A stretch of DNA of 64,000 bases from Microbacterium sp. (lineage in GTDB: Bacteria; Actinomycetota; Actinomycetes; Actinomycetales; Microbacteriaceae): NCBI RefSeq assembly GCF_031180975.1, contig NZ_JAPSLI010000001.1, positions 177,521-241,520 of the forward strand. Direction: 5' to 3'. Positions 1 through 7,649 of the stretch are shown here, piece by piece. A program made the translations under genes and the position numbers. A model generated the notes under the pieces. That model was not told where the DNA came from and ran no database searches. It saw only the letters and a program-made list of their open reading frames with translations. Position 1 is the first letter of the stretch. Each line of letters begins with the position of its first letter.

Positions 1-743
1 CGCTCTCGCTCGACGAGGATGGGGGGCCGCGCCCGTTCCAGGACACCATGTCGCGGTTCGGTGCGGACGTGTCGCGGCAGCTGCTGTTGCGCCCGTGGTT
101 CTTCGACGTGCTGCATGTCGACGGCCGCGATCTCATCGACGAGCCGCTGTCGGTGCGGCTCGCGGAGCTCGAGCGCATCGCCGGCGAGTGGCGGATGCCG
201 GGCATCGTGACCGCCGACGCGGACGCGGCCGAGCGCTTGTCCCGCGAGGCTCTCGCCGCCGGCCACGAGGGCGTGGTCGTGAAAGCCACGGACTCTCCGT
301 ACACCGCCGGACGCCGCGGGAAGTCGTGGGTGAAGGTGAAGCCGGTGCTCACCTACGACCTGGTCGTACTCGGCGCGGAGTGGGGGTCGGGGCGACGCCG
401 CGGCTGGCTTTCCAACCTGCATCTGGGCGCGTACGACCCCTCCGGCGAGTTCGGCGAACCGGGCGGGTTCGTCATGGTCGGCAAGACGTTTAAAGGGCTC
501 ACCGACGAACTGCTGCGCTGGCAGACCGAGACCTTCCCCGCGTACGAGACACACCGCACGGGCGGCGCCGTGCTGCTGCGCCCCGAGATCGTCGTCGAGA
601 TCGCGATCGACGGCGTGCAGCGCTCACCGCGCTACCCGGGCGGGATCGCGCTGCGGTTCGCGCGCGTCAAGGGGTACCGCCGCGACAAGTCGGCGGCCGA
701 CGCCGACACGATCCAGACCCTGCGCGCGCTGCTGCGCGGGTGA
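1..743 (+). CDS. ATP-dependent DNA ligase, C-terminal part (start lies outside the window)
   Basis: The reading frame is open from position 3 without a start, so the N-terminus with the adenylated lysine is missing. The visible part holds nucleotidyltransferase motif III-like FFDVLHVDG, motif IV EGVVVKA and motif V KSWVKVKP, followed by an OB-fold region ending in RFARVKGYRRDK, typical of motif VI. This matches the monofunctional actinobacterial LigB-type ligases that seal nicks using ATP, probably in repair alongside the NAD-dependent LigA. A LigD ligase domain is possible, but no further domain follows before the stop. It converges with the phosphoribosyltransferase gene. Confidence 0.85.
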   Translation, partial: LSLDEDGGPRPFQDTMSRFGADVSRQLLLRPWFFDVLHVDGRDLIDEPLSVRLAELERIAGEWRMPGIVTADADAAERLSREALAAGHEGVVVKATDSPYTAGRRGKSWVKVKPVLTYDLVVLGAEWGSGRRRGWLSNLHLGAYDPSGEFGEPGGFVMVGKTFKGLTDELLRWQTETFPAYETHRTGGAVLLRPEIVVEIAIDGVQRSPRYPGGIALRFARVKGYRRDKSAADADTIQTLRALLRG

Positions 744-778
744 GGTCGACCGGTCAGTCGGTCAGGCGCGGGCGGCGG

Positions 779-1288
779 TCAGGCCGAGGGAGCCAGGCCC
801 TGGTCCTCCTCGATGACCGTGCCCTTGTACGACCACGGGAAGTTGATCCACAGATCGGTGTCCTTCCAGGCGTAGTCCGGCTGGATGACGGTGGTGGGCT
901 TGGTGTAGATGGTGACCGAGCGGACGTCGGCGCCCTTGTCCTTCAGCAACTGCACGGCGAGGGCGAGCGTGCGGCCGGAGTCGGCCACGTCGTCGACGAG
1001 CAGCACGCGGCGGCCGTCCAGGTACGCCATGTCGAGCTCCGGCGGCAGCACCTCAGGGGCGTCCAGCACCGTGCCGATGCCGGTGTAGAACTCGACGTTG
1101 ATCGCGCCGCAGTTCTTCGCGCCCAGTCCGTACGCGATGGCGCCGGCCGGCAACAGGCCACCGCGCGCGATGGCGACGACCACCTCCGGCACGAAGCCGC
1201 TGTCGATGATCCTGCGCGCCAGATCGCGCGTCGCCTCGCCGAAACCGTCCCAGGTGAGCGTCTCGCGCTCGATCACTGCATCCGTCAC
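779..1288 (-). CDS. Phosphoribosyltransferase (purine salvage type)
   Basis: A 169-residue type I phosphoribosyltransferase. The PRPP-binding loop RRVLLVDDVADSGRTL spans about residues 93-108, and VVVAIARGGLLPAG near residue 40 is the usual PPi-loop region. Such proteins transfer ribose-5-phosphate from PRPP to a purine base, usually hypoxanthine, guanine or xanthine; the exact base cannot be read from sequence. I chose the GTG at 1288 because homologous sequence begins there and GAGGG lies just upstream. The longer open frame to 1453 would run over the divergent neighbour's start and has no recognisable domain. Confidence 0.82.
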   Translation of the reverse strand: MTDAVIERETLTWDGFGEATRDLARRIIDSGFVPEVVVAIARGGLLPAGAIAYGLGAKNCGAINVEFYTGIGTVLDAPEVLPPELDMAYLDGRRVLLVDDVADSGRTLALAVQLLKDKGADVRSVTIYTKPTTVIQPDYAWKDTDLWINFPWSYKGTVIEEDQGLAPSA

Positions 1289-1412
1289 CCCTCGATTCTC
1301 GCCTACCCACCCGCTTCGCGCGAGCCACGGCCCCAACACGCCCGGGAATGCGGTAAAAACGTATGAGGGATGCCGCCACCCGACTTCCGGTATCCTCCCG
1401 AGGTTCCCTTCC

Positions 1413-2237
1413 ATGTGCCGACTCTTCGCCTTCGTCTCACCCGACCGCTCCACCGCCGAGCGCGAACTCGGGGACAGCGGAATGGAGAGCCTCCGGTCTC
1501 TCGCGCGTCTGCACGGAGACGGATGGGGATGGGCCGGGGTCGCCTCCCCGGGCGATCACCCCGTGCTGCGCAAGGCCGCCAGTTCCGCGGCATCCGATCC
1601 CGCCTTCGCCGACACCATGGGCCGCAGCGTCCGCGCCGCCGTCGCCCACCTGCGCTGGGCGACGTCCGGGTTGCCGGTGCGCCCCGAGAACGCGCACCCG
1701 TTCTCGTCGGGGCGTTTCGCCTTCGCGCACAACGGGTCGCTGAAGCCGATCGGGCTGATCCGCGGCATGCTGACCTCGGAGCAGCTCGCCGGCCTCGAAG
1801 GCGACACCGACAGCGAGATGTACTTCACGCTCATCCGGGAACGCGTCGCCGCCGGCGTCCCTCTCGCCGAGGCGGCACTCGAGGTCGCTCGCCTGCTCCG
1901 CGAGGCGTATCCGCTGGCCAGCCTGAACGCACTGATCCTGGACCGCGATCAGCTGGTCGTCGTGCACGCCTGCGCGCTCAGCATCCTCTCCGACGACGAC
2001 CTGGGCGCAATCGCCCGCTTCGACCGCCTGCCGGACGAGCACAACGAGGACTACTACGCCCTGCGCTGGAAGCACGCCGCGGACGGCACCGTCCTGGTCG
2101 GCTCCACCGGGGTGGCCGGACGGGGATGGCAGGCGATGCCGCCGGAGTCCGTCACGGCGATCGACCTGCGCGACCGCACCTCGGAGACGGTCGCACTGGC
2201 CGGGGCGCGCGTGCCCGCCACCGTCGGCTCCCGGTAG
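1413..2237 (+). CDS. Class II glutamine amidotransferase (YafJ/EgtC-like)
   Basis: A 274-residue protein starting MCRLFAFVS. The cysteine at position 2 becomes the N-terminal nucleophile once Met is removed, as in Ntn-type glutamine amidotransferases. HGDGWGWAG, LRWATSG, ENAHPF and FAHNGS are the other glutaminase-pocket motifs, and DTDSEMYF follows. The whole protein is a stand-alone glutaminase domain, with no synthetase domain attached and no partner next door, so the ammonia acceptor is unknown. The longer open frame upstream overlaps the divergent gene and would bury Cys2, so the ATG at 1413 is the start. Confidence 0.88.
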   Translation: MCRLFAFVSPDRSTAERELGDSGMESLRSLARLHGDGWGWAGVASPGDHPVLRKAASSAASDPAFADTMGRSVRAAVAHLRWATSGLPVRPENAHPFSSGRFAFAHNGSLKPIGLIRGMLTSEQLAGLEGDTDSEMYFTLIRERVAAGVPLAEAALEVARLLREAYPLASLNALILDRDQLVVVHACALSILSDDDLGAIARFDRLPDEHNEDYYALRWKHAADGTVLVGSTGVAGRGWQAMPPESVTAIDLRDRTSETVALAGARVPATVGSR

Positions 2238-2265
2238 AATCGACGGGTCCGGCCGCTGCGGTCCG

Positions 2266-2284
2266 GTGCCCGAAAAAGGGGCAC
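2266..2284 (+). terminator. Short hairpin after the amidotransferase gene
   Basis: GTGCCC and GGGCAC form a six-base-pair stem around a GAAAAAG loop, 29 bases past the amidotransferase stop and about 80 bases before the next start. There is no T-tract, so it is a weak terminator at best. It could equally be part of the leader of the ThDP enzyme gene. Confidence 0.3.
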
Positions 2285-2361
2285 GAAGCTCTCCGCGATG
2301 ACGCGCGAGGCGAGACACATACGGAAATGCACCATGTCCGTCCGTCTCGAAAGGCTCCGCC

Positions 2362-4032
2362 ATGCCCAGCGTCTCCGCACACGTCGCGCTTACCCTCGCC
2401 CGCCACATCGACCACGTCTTCGGGGTGATGGGAAACGGCAACGCGTACTTCCTCGACGCGCTCGAGAAGCAGACGGATGCTGAATACACCGCCGTCCGTC
2501 ACGAGCAGGGCGCCGTGGTCGCCGCGGACGCCCATTTCCGGGCGTCCGGACGCATCGCCGCCGCCACCGCCACGTACGGGGCCGGGTTCACCAACACCCT
2601 CACGGCCCTGGCCGAAGCCGTCCAGGCGCACGCGCCGCTGGTGCTCGTCGTGGGCGACGAGCCCACCTCCGGCCCCCGCCCCTGGGATGTCGACCAGATC
2701 GCCCTCGCCTCCGGCGTCGGCGCGCGCACCTACACCGCCGGGCATGCGGATGCCGCGGCGACCACGGTCATCGCGATCGAGCACGCCCTCACCTATCGGG
2801 TGCCCGTCGTGCTCGCGATCCCGTACGACGTGGCGACGCTCGAGGCGGGTCCCGTCCCGGAGGCGCCGGAGCCGCGGCTGCCCGCACCGCTCGCACCGCG
2901 AGGCGAGTTCGGCGAGGGGATGCTGGAAGAGATCGCTCGCGCGCTGCACGCCGCGGAGCGCCCCTTCCTGCTCGCCGGTCGCGGCGCGTGGCTGGCCGGC
3001 GCGGGCGAGGCGCTCGGAGCGCTCGCCGACACGACCGGCGCGCTGACGGCATCCACCGCCCTCGGCCGCGGGGTGTTCCCCGACGCCCGCTACGACCTGG
3101 GCGTGACCGGCGGCTTCGGCGCAGACGGCGCGATGGCGCTGGTCCGCGAGGCGGACGTCGCGGTGGTGTTCGGCGCGTCGCTGAACCAGTTCACGATGCG
3201 CTTCGGTGAGCTGTTCTCGCCCGGCACGCGCGTGTTCCAGGTCGACATCGCGCCCGCTGCGACGCACGCGCACGTGGGCGGGTTCGTGCGAGGAGACGCC
3301 CGCATCGTCGCCGAGCGGCTGGTCGAGCGGGTGCGGGCGGCCGCCGCGAGCGCGGCTGACGCGGCCTCGCGGATGCCGTGGCGCGAGAGCGTCGACGTCG
3401 CGGCGGCCCGCGGGTACGACGCGGGTGACGAGCTCGCGCCCGACGGGCGGCTGGACCCGCGCTCGGCGGCCCGCCGGATCGCGGAGCTGCTCCCCGAGGA
3501 GCGCGTGGTGGTCTCCGATGGCGGGCACTTCATCGGCTGGGCGAACATGTACTGGCCGGTCGCGTCGCCGGACCGGATGATGATGGTCGGCACCGCCTTC
3601 CAGGCGATCGGGCAGGGCTGGCCGAGCGTGGTCGGCGCCACACGTGCCCGCCCCGAGGCCACCGTGGTGCTGACATCCGGCGACGGCGGCGGGCTGATGG
3701 CCATCGCCGACCTGGAATCCGCCGTGCGCGCGGCGCGCGGACGCGGGATGGCGGTGATCTGGAACGACGCCGCCTACGGCGCGGAGGTCAACCTGTACGG
3801 CCTGAAGGGGCTCGCCGAGGAGCCGATGCTCATCCCGGAAGTCGACTTCGCCGCCCTCTCGCAGGCCGTCGGCGCCGAGGGGGTGGTGGTGCGCAGCCTC
3901 GCCGACCTGGAGCGCCTGCGCACCTGGACCGCGGAGGATCCGGCATCCCGCCGCTTCCTCGTGCTCGACCTGCGTGTGTCGGGTCGCGTGATCGCCCCCT
4001 ACCAGCAGGAGATCATCCGCGTGAACTCCTGA
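2362..4032 (+). CDS. Thiamine diphosphate-dependent decarboxylase/synthase-like enzyme
   Basis: A 556-residue member of the acetolactate synthase/benzoylformate decarboxylase superfamily. It has an N-terminal pyrimidine-binding domain with the conserved catalytic glutamate (RHEQG, E48), a central domain, and a C-terminal ThDP/Mg-binding motif starting GDGG at 440-443 and ending at N468. Family members decarboxylate 2-keto acids or condense them. It is not an ordinary biosynthetic IlvB: it stands alone with no ilvN or ilvC. Aromatic 2-keto acid decarboxylation would fit the aromatic degradation genes nearby, but a repeat-rich spacer separates them and they are convergent, so that link is only a suggestion. 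Confidence 0.7.
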   Translation: MPSVSAHVALTLARHIDHVFGVMGNGNAYFLDALEKQTDAEYTAVRHEQGAVVAADAHFRASGRIAAATATYGAGFTNTLTALAEAVQAHAPLVLVVGDEPTSGPRPWDVDQIALASGVGARTYTAGHADAAATTVIAIEHALTYRVPVVLAIPYDVATLEAGPVPEAPEPRLPAPLAPRGEFGEGMLEEIARALHAAERPFLLAGRGAWLAGAGEALGALADTTGALTASTALGRGVFPDARYDLGVTGGFGADGAMALVREADVAVVFGASLNQFTMRFGELFSPGTRVFQVDIAPAATHAHVGGFVRGDARIVAERLVERVRAAAASAADAASRMPWRESVDVAAARGYDAGDELAPDGRLDPRSAARRIAELLPEERVVVSDGGHFIGWANMYWPVASPDRMMMVGTAFQAIGQGWPSVVGATRARPEATVVLTSGDGGGLMAIADLESAVRAARGRGMAVIWNDAAYGAEVNLYGLKGLAEEPMLIPEVDFAALSQAVGAEGVVVRSLADLERLRTWTAEDPASRRFLVLDLRVSGRVIAPYQQEIIRVNS

Positions 4033-4060
4033 CCCGGCATCCCCTCGCCCTCCCCCTCCC

Positions 4061-4120
4061 CCGGGTTTCATCACCCCGGGTTTCATCACCCCGGGTTTCA
4101 TCACCCCGGGTTTCATCACC
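4061..4120. repeat. Four tandem copies of a 15-bp unit
   Basis: The unit CCGGGTTTCATCACC occurs at 4061, 4076, 4091 and 4106 without a change, and a fifth copy begins at 4121 and runs into the long inverted repeat. It lies in the 181-bp gap between two convergent genes. Nothing suggests it is translated. Confidence 0.9.
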
Positions 4121-4124
4121 CCGG

Positions 4125-4191
4125 GTTTGGGGCGGATTCTCGCGTTTGGGGCGGTGCACACCCGCCCCAAGGTCGAGAATCCGCCCCAAAC
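4125..4191. terminator. Nested 18-bp inverted repeat between convergent genes
   Basis: The outer arms at 4125-4142 and 4174-4191 are perfectly complementary over 18 bases (GTTTGGGGCGGATTCTCG). Inside them the arms TTGGGGCGG (4146-4154) and CCGCCCCAA (4162-4170) form a second perfect stem. The core of each arm is thus present twice. The position, between the stops of the ThDP enzyme and the monooxygenase, fits a bidirectional transcription terminator. The layout also resembles a mobile REP-like palindrome. Confidence 0.75.
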
Positions 4192-4213
4192 GGCCGGAAA
4201 ATGAGGGGGCGGG

Positions 4214-6085
4214 TCAGGATGCCGGGAGGAGAGCACCCTCGAAGAAGGCCCCGAGGGCTGCGACGTCGCCGAGCGGCAGGATCGCGGCGACATACTGATC
4301 CGGGCGCACCACGACGACCGCGCCGTCGCGGGAGATCTGCCGCTCCACGAAGATGTCCTTGTCGCACCAGATGGTCGGGCCAGCCGCGTACACCTTCTCC
4401 CAGTCGGTGAGGCCGAGCTGCCCCGTCTCGGGGAGGAACAGCCGCGGCGCCTGCGTCACCTCGATCTCGTCGTGGCCCTGCTGGTAGATCGCCTTGACGT
4501 CGAACACGGCATCCGCGTCGGCCCCGGCCGGGGTGAACCGGGCCAGCACCGGCTCGACCCGCTCGGCCCAGGCAGCGAGGCCCGACCCGTCCTGGTCGCC
4601 GAAGGCGTACACCCGCCAGCGCCCGTCGGCCTTGGCGTGGTGTCCCAGGTGGACGACGTTGCCGTCGGCCACTCGGGTGACCTCCGCCGACTTGAACCGC
4701 TTGCCGAGCGGGAAGCCGACCGCCAGATCCTGCTGCGACGCCCCTGCCACGATCATCGACGGCTCGTACTGCGTCATGAATCCGGATGGGAACTCGGCCG
4801 TGGCCAGGTAATACGTCGCGAGCTCCTGCGGATCGGTGATCTCGTGCGGCTTGCGCGCCATCAGCGTCGACCATTCCCGGTCGAAGTCGATCAGCTGCTG
4901 TGCCACCGGGCGGCGCTCGGCGGCGTACGTCGCCAGCAGCGACTCCGGTGCTCGCCCGGTGAGCACGTGGCCCAGCTTCCAGCCCAGGTTGAACCCGTCC
5001 TGCATGGACACATTCATGCCCTGTCCGGCCTTGGCGCTGTGGGTGTGGCAGGCGTCGCCGGTGAGGAATACCCGCGGCGAGCGCCCCTCCTGACCCCAGG
5101 CGTCGTCGAAGCCGTCGGTGACGCGGTGGCCGACCTCGTAGACGCTGTGCCAGGCGACCTGCTTCACGTCGAGCGTATAGGGATGCAGGATCGCGTTCGC
5201 CCGGCGGATGATCTCTTCGATGGGGGTCTGCCGCACCCGGTGGTGGTCGTCCTCCGGCACCTCGCCGAGGTCGATGTACATGCGGCTGAGGTAGCCGCCC
5301 TCGCGCGGGATGTGCAGGATGTTCCCGGCCTCAGAGGTGATGGCGCATTTGGTGCGCCAGTCGGGGAAGTCCGTGTTCACCAGCACGTCCATCACGCCCC
5401 AGGCGTGTGCAGCGCTCGCGCCGACGTGCTTGCGCCCGATCGCCTCCCGCACGCGGCTGCGCGCGCCGTCGCTTCCCGCGACGTACTTCGTCCGGATGGT
5501 GCGCTCCTCGCCGGCACGCGAGCCGGTGACGTGACGCACGCGTACCTCCACCGGGTGCTCCCCCGACTCGTGCACGGTCAGCCCGAGGAACTCGACGCCG
5601 TAGTCGGGGCGGATGCGCCCGGGGCCGTTGAGCGCCGCTTCGGCGAAGTAGTCCAGCACCCTCGCCTGGTTGACGATCAGGTGCGGGAACTCGCAGATCT
5701 TGTACGCGTAGTCCTCAGTGCGAGCGGTGCGCACGATGTTCTGCGGATTCTCGGGGTCGGGGCCCCAGAAGTTCATCCACCCGATGTTGTACGCCTCGGC
5801 GATGATCCGCTCGGCGAACCCGAACGCCTGGAAGGTCTCGACGCTGCGCGGCTGGATGCCGTCGGCCTGGCCCAGCACGAGCCGCCCCTCGCGCTTCTCG
5901 ATGATGCGCGTGGAGACCTCGGGGAACTGCGACATCTGCGCGGCGAGCAGCATGCCGGCGGGCCCCGACCCGACGATGAGGACGTCCATCTCGTCGGGGA
6001 GCTCGTCAGGACGATCGGCCCCCAGGCCGGAGGCGGGCAGGATGCGGGGGTCTCCCGACACGTACCCGTGGTGGTGGAACTGCAT
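4214..6085 (-). CDS. FAD-dependent aromatic monooxygenase (phenol hydroxylase / 3-hydroxybenzoate 4-monooxygenase family)
   Basis: A 623-residue single-component flavoprotein hydroxylase. It shows the FAD dinucleotide fold GSGPAG (39-44), the DG motif SDGARSR (205-211), and the GD motif FLTGDACHTHSAKAGQGMN (about 340-358) that binds the FAD ribityl chain. The last roughly 180 residues are the thioredoxin-like C-terminal domain of phenol 2-monooxygenases. Such enzymes use NAD(P)H and O2 to put a hydroxyl next to an existing ring hydroxyl. Beside a homoprotocatechuate operon, the likely product is 3,4-dihydroxyphenylacetate made from a hydroxyphenylacetate; this is inference. It lies 40 bp downstream of the permease gene, so the two are probably co-transcribed. 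Confidence 0.85.
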   Translation of the reverse strand: MQFHHHGYVSGDPRILPASGLGADRPDELPDEMDVLIVGSGPAGMLLAAQMSQFPEVSTRIIEKREGRLVLGQADGIQPRSVETFQAFGFAERIIAEAYNIGWMNFWGPDPENPQNIVRTARTEDYAYKICEFPHLIVNQARVLDYFAEAALNGPGRIRPDYGVEFLGLTVHESGEHPVEVRVRHVTGSRAGEERTIRTKYVAGSDGARSRVREAIGRKHVGASAAHAWGVMDVLVNTDFPDWRTKCAITSEAGNILHIPREGGYLSRMYIDLGEVPEDDHHRVRQTPIEEIIRRANAILHPYTLDVKQVAWHSVYEVGHRVTDGFDDAWGQEGRSPRVFLTGDACHTHSAKAGQGMNVSMQDGFNLGWKLGHVLTGRAPESLLATYAAERRPVAQQLIDFDREWSTLMARKPHEITDPQELATYYLATAEFPSGFMTQYEPSMIVAGASQQDLAVGFPLGKRFKSAEVTRVADGNVVHLGHHAKADGRWRVYAFGDQDGSGLAAWAERVEPVLARFTPAGADADAVFDVKAIYQQGHDEIEVTQAPRLFLPETGQLGLTDWEKVYAAGPTIWCDKDIFVERQISRDGAVVVVRPDQYVAAILPLGDVAALGAFFEGALLPAS

Positions 6086-6125
6086 CGTCTTCGATTCCTT
6101 CCTGACGTGCTGGGTGTCGACGCCG

Positions 6126-7505
6126 TTACGCCTCGGACAGTCCGTGGATCGGGCTGCGCGCCTGCTCGGCCTCGTGATCGGGGCCGAGCGGAATGCCAGA
6201 GCGGTCGCGCAGCAGGAGCGTCGCGACCAGGCCGAGGAGCGTCATGCCCGCGAGGTACCAGGTGACGGCATCCGTCGAGCCGGTCGCCGACACGATGGCT
6301 GTGGCGATGGTCGGCGCGAACGCGCCGCCCAGGATGGCGCCGATCGCGTACGAGATGGAGACGCCGGAGAAGCGGATGGATGCCGGGAACAGCTCGGCGT
6401 ACAGCGCCGCCTGCGGCCCGTAGGTGAACCCGAGTCCGACGGTGAGGATCGCGAGCCCGAGAAACAGCAGCCCGATGTCGCCGGTGTTCACGAGCGGGAA
6501 CAGCGCGAACACGCCGATCAGCTGCAGCACCCAGCCGAGGATGTAGGTGGTGCGCCGGCCGAGGCGGTCGGAGACGAAGCCGGCGGCGAGTGTCGAGAGC
6601 AGCCAGGTCACGGCCGAGCCGGTCACCGCCCACAGCACGGCCCCCCGGTCGAGTGCGAGAGGGCCTTCGGGGTTCGTCGCGTAGCCCTGGATGTAACCAC
6701 CGGTCGTCATGTAGCCCACGGCGTTGTTGCCGGCGAACACGAACGCCGCGATGAGCACGAGCAGGGCGTGCTCGCGGAAGAGCTGCACGATCGGCATCCG
6801 CGCCTTCTCCTTGCGCTCGGCGAGTTCGGTGAACACCGGGCTCTCCTCGACACGACGACGCACGTAGTAACCGACCAGGATCAGCACCACGCTGAGCAGG
6901 AACGGGATGCGCCAGCCCCAGGCGAGGAACTGGTCGCCAGGCGCGACGATGGTCATCAGCGCCATCACGCCGGACGCCAGCAGGAGACCGAGCGGGACGC
7001 CGATCTGCGGCGAGGCGCCGAACGCTCCCCTCCGCCGCCTCGGCGCGTGCTCGACCGCCATCAGCACGGCGCCGCCCCATTCGCCTCCGGCGGAGATCCC
7101 CTGCAGGATGCGCAGCAGCACGAGCAGGACGGGTGCGGCGATGCCGATGGCCTCGTACGTGGGCAGCACACCGATCAGCGCGGTCGCGGCTCCCATCAGG
7201 ATCAGCGTCCACATCAGCACAGTCTTCCGGCCGAGCTTGTCACCGAAGTGGCCGGCCAGGAACGCGCCCAGCGGACGGAAGAGGAAGCTCACCCCGACGG
7301 TCGCGAACGCGATCAGGGCGCTGTTCTGGCCGAGCGGCGCGAAGAACAGCTGACCGAACACCAGCCCGACGGCGGTGGCGTAGATGAAGAAGTCGTACCA
7401 CTCCACGGTGGTTCCGACGATCGTAGCGAAGACGACCCGGCGACGATCGGCCGCGCTCGCGATGGTTCCGGTGGGAGTGAATCCGCCCGATGGCTGTTCG
7501 CTCAT
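6126..7505 (-). CDS. MFS permease, metabolite:H+ symporter (MHS) type
   Basis: A 459-residue membrane protein with about twelve hydrophobic segments. VEWYDFFIY in TM1 and DKLGRKT in the TM2-TM3 loop are marks of the MHS branch, which carries organic acids such as shikimate, 2-oxoglutarate and aromatic acids. The start at 7505 follows a strong AAGGAG site; a longer open frame upstream overlaps the divergent operon and is not used. The monooxygenase is the next gene, so uptake of the aromatic acid that the locus degrades is the natural reading. Confidence 0.85.
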   Translation of the reverse strand: MSEQPSGGFTPTGTIASAADRRRVVFATIVGTTVEWYDFFIYATAVGLVFGQLFFAPLGQNSALIAFATVGVSFLFRPLGAFLAGHFGDKLGRKTVLMWTLILMGAATALIGVLPTYEAIGIAAPVLLVLLRILQGISAGGEWGGAVLMAVEHAPRRRRGAFGASPQIGVPLGLLLASGVMALMTIVAPGDQFLAWGWRIPFLLSVVLILVGYYVRRRVEESPVFTELAERKEKARMPIVQLFREHALLVLIAAFVFAGNNAVGYMTTGGYIQGYATNPEGPLALDRGAVLWAVTGSAVTWLLSTLAAGFVSDRLGRRTTYILGWVLQLIGVFALFPLVNTGDIGLLFLGLAILTVGLGFTYGPQAALYAELFPASIRFSGVSISYAIGAILGGAFAPTIATAIVSATGSTDAVTWYLAGMTLLGLVATLLLRDRSGIPLGPDHEAEQARSPIHGLSEA

Positions 7506-7579
7506 GGGGTGCTTCTCCTTAGATGACTGCTTCGTCGTTGGGGGCTCGCATCGCTGCTTGCCAGAGGTGCGACCGATGA

Positions 7580-7595
7580 TATACGATTTCGGATA
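7580..7595. promoter_or_regulatory. Imperfect palindrome in the divergent promoter region; candidate GntR operator
   Basis: TATACGATTTCGGATA reads the same as its reverse complement at 12 of 16 positions. It sits in an AT-richer patch 55 bases before the FAH-RraA start and 75 bases before the permease start, where one regulator could control both directions. The obvious candidate is the GntR protein encoded within the operon. Confidence 0.4.
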
Positions 7596-7649
7596 CAACG
7601 CACAAGGCACCGGCATCCGCCCGGTGCGGCCAGCGCGAGGAGGCGCCCT

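Noticed and set aside
4061..4191. CRISPR array
   Set aside because: The repeats are 15 bp in direct tandem with no spacers and there are no cas genes.
2152..4293. A 713-codon open frame on the minus strand opposite the ThDP enzyme gene
   Set aside because: It is rich in Arg, Gly and His and shows no domain. It covers the 15-bp tandem repeats and lies antisense to a clear gene; GC-rich DNA gives such frames by chance.
4472..7526. Long plus-strand frames opposite the monooxygenase and permease genes
   Set aside because: Their composition (Val/Leu/Arg/Asp or Arg/Glu/Gln/His-rich) and lack of motifs mark them as shadows of the minus-strand genes.
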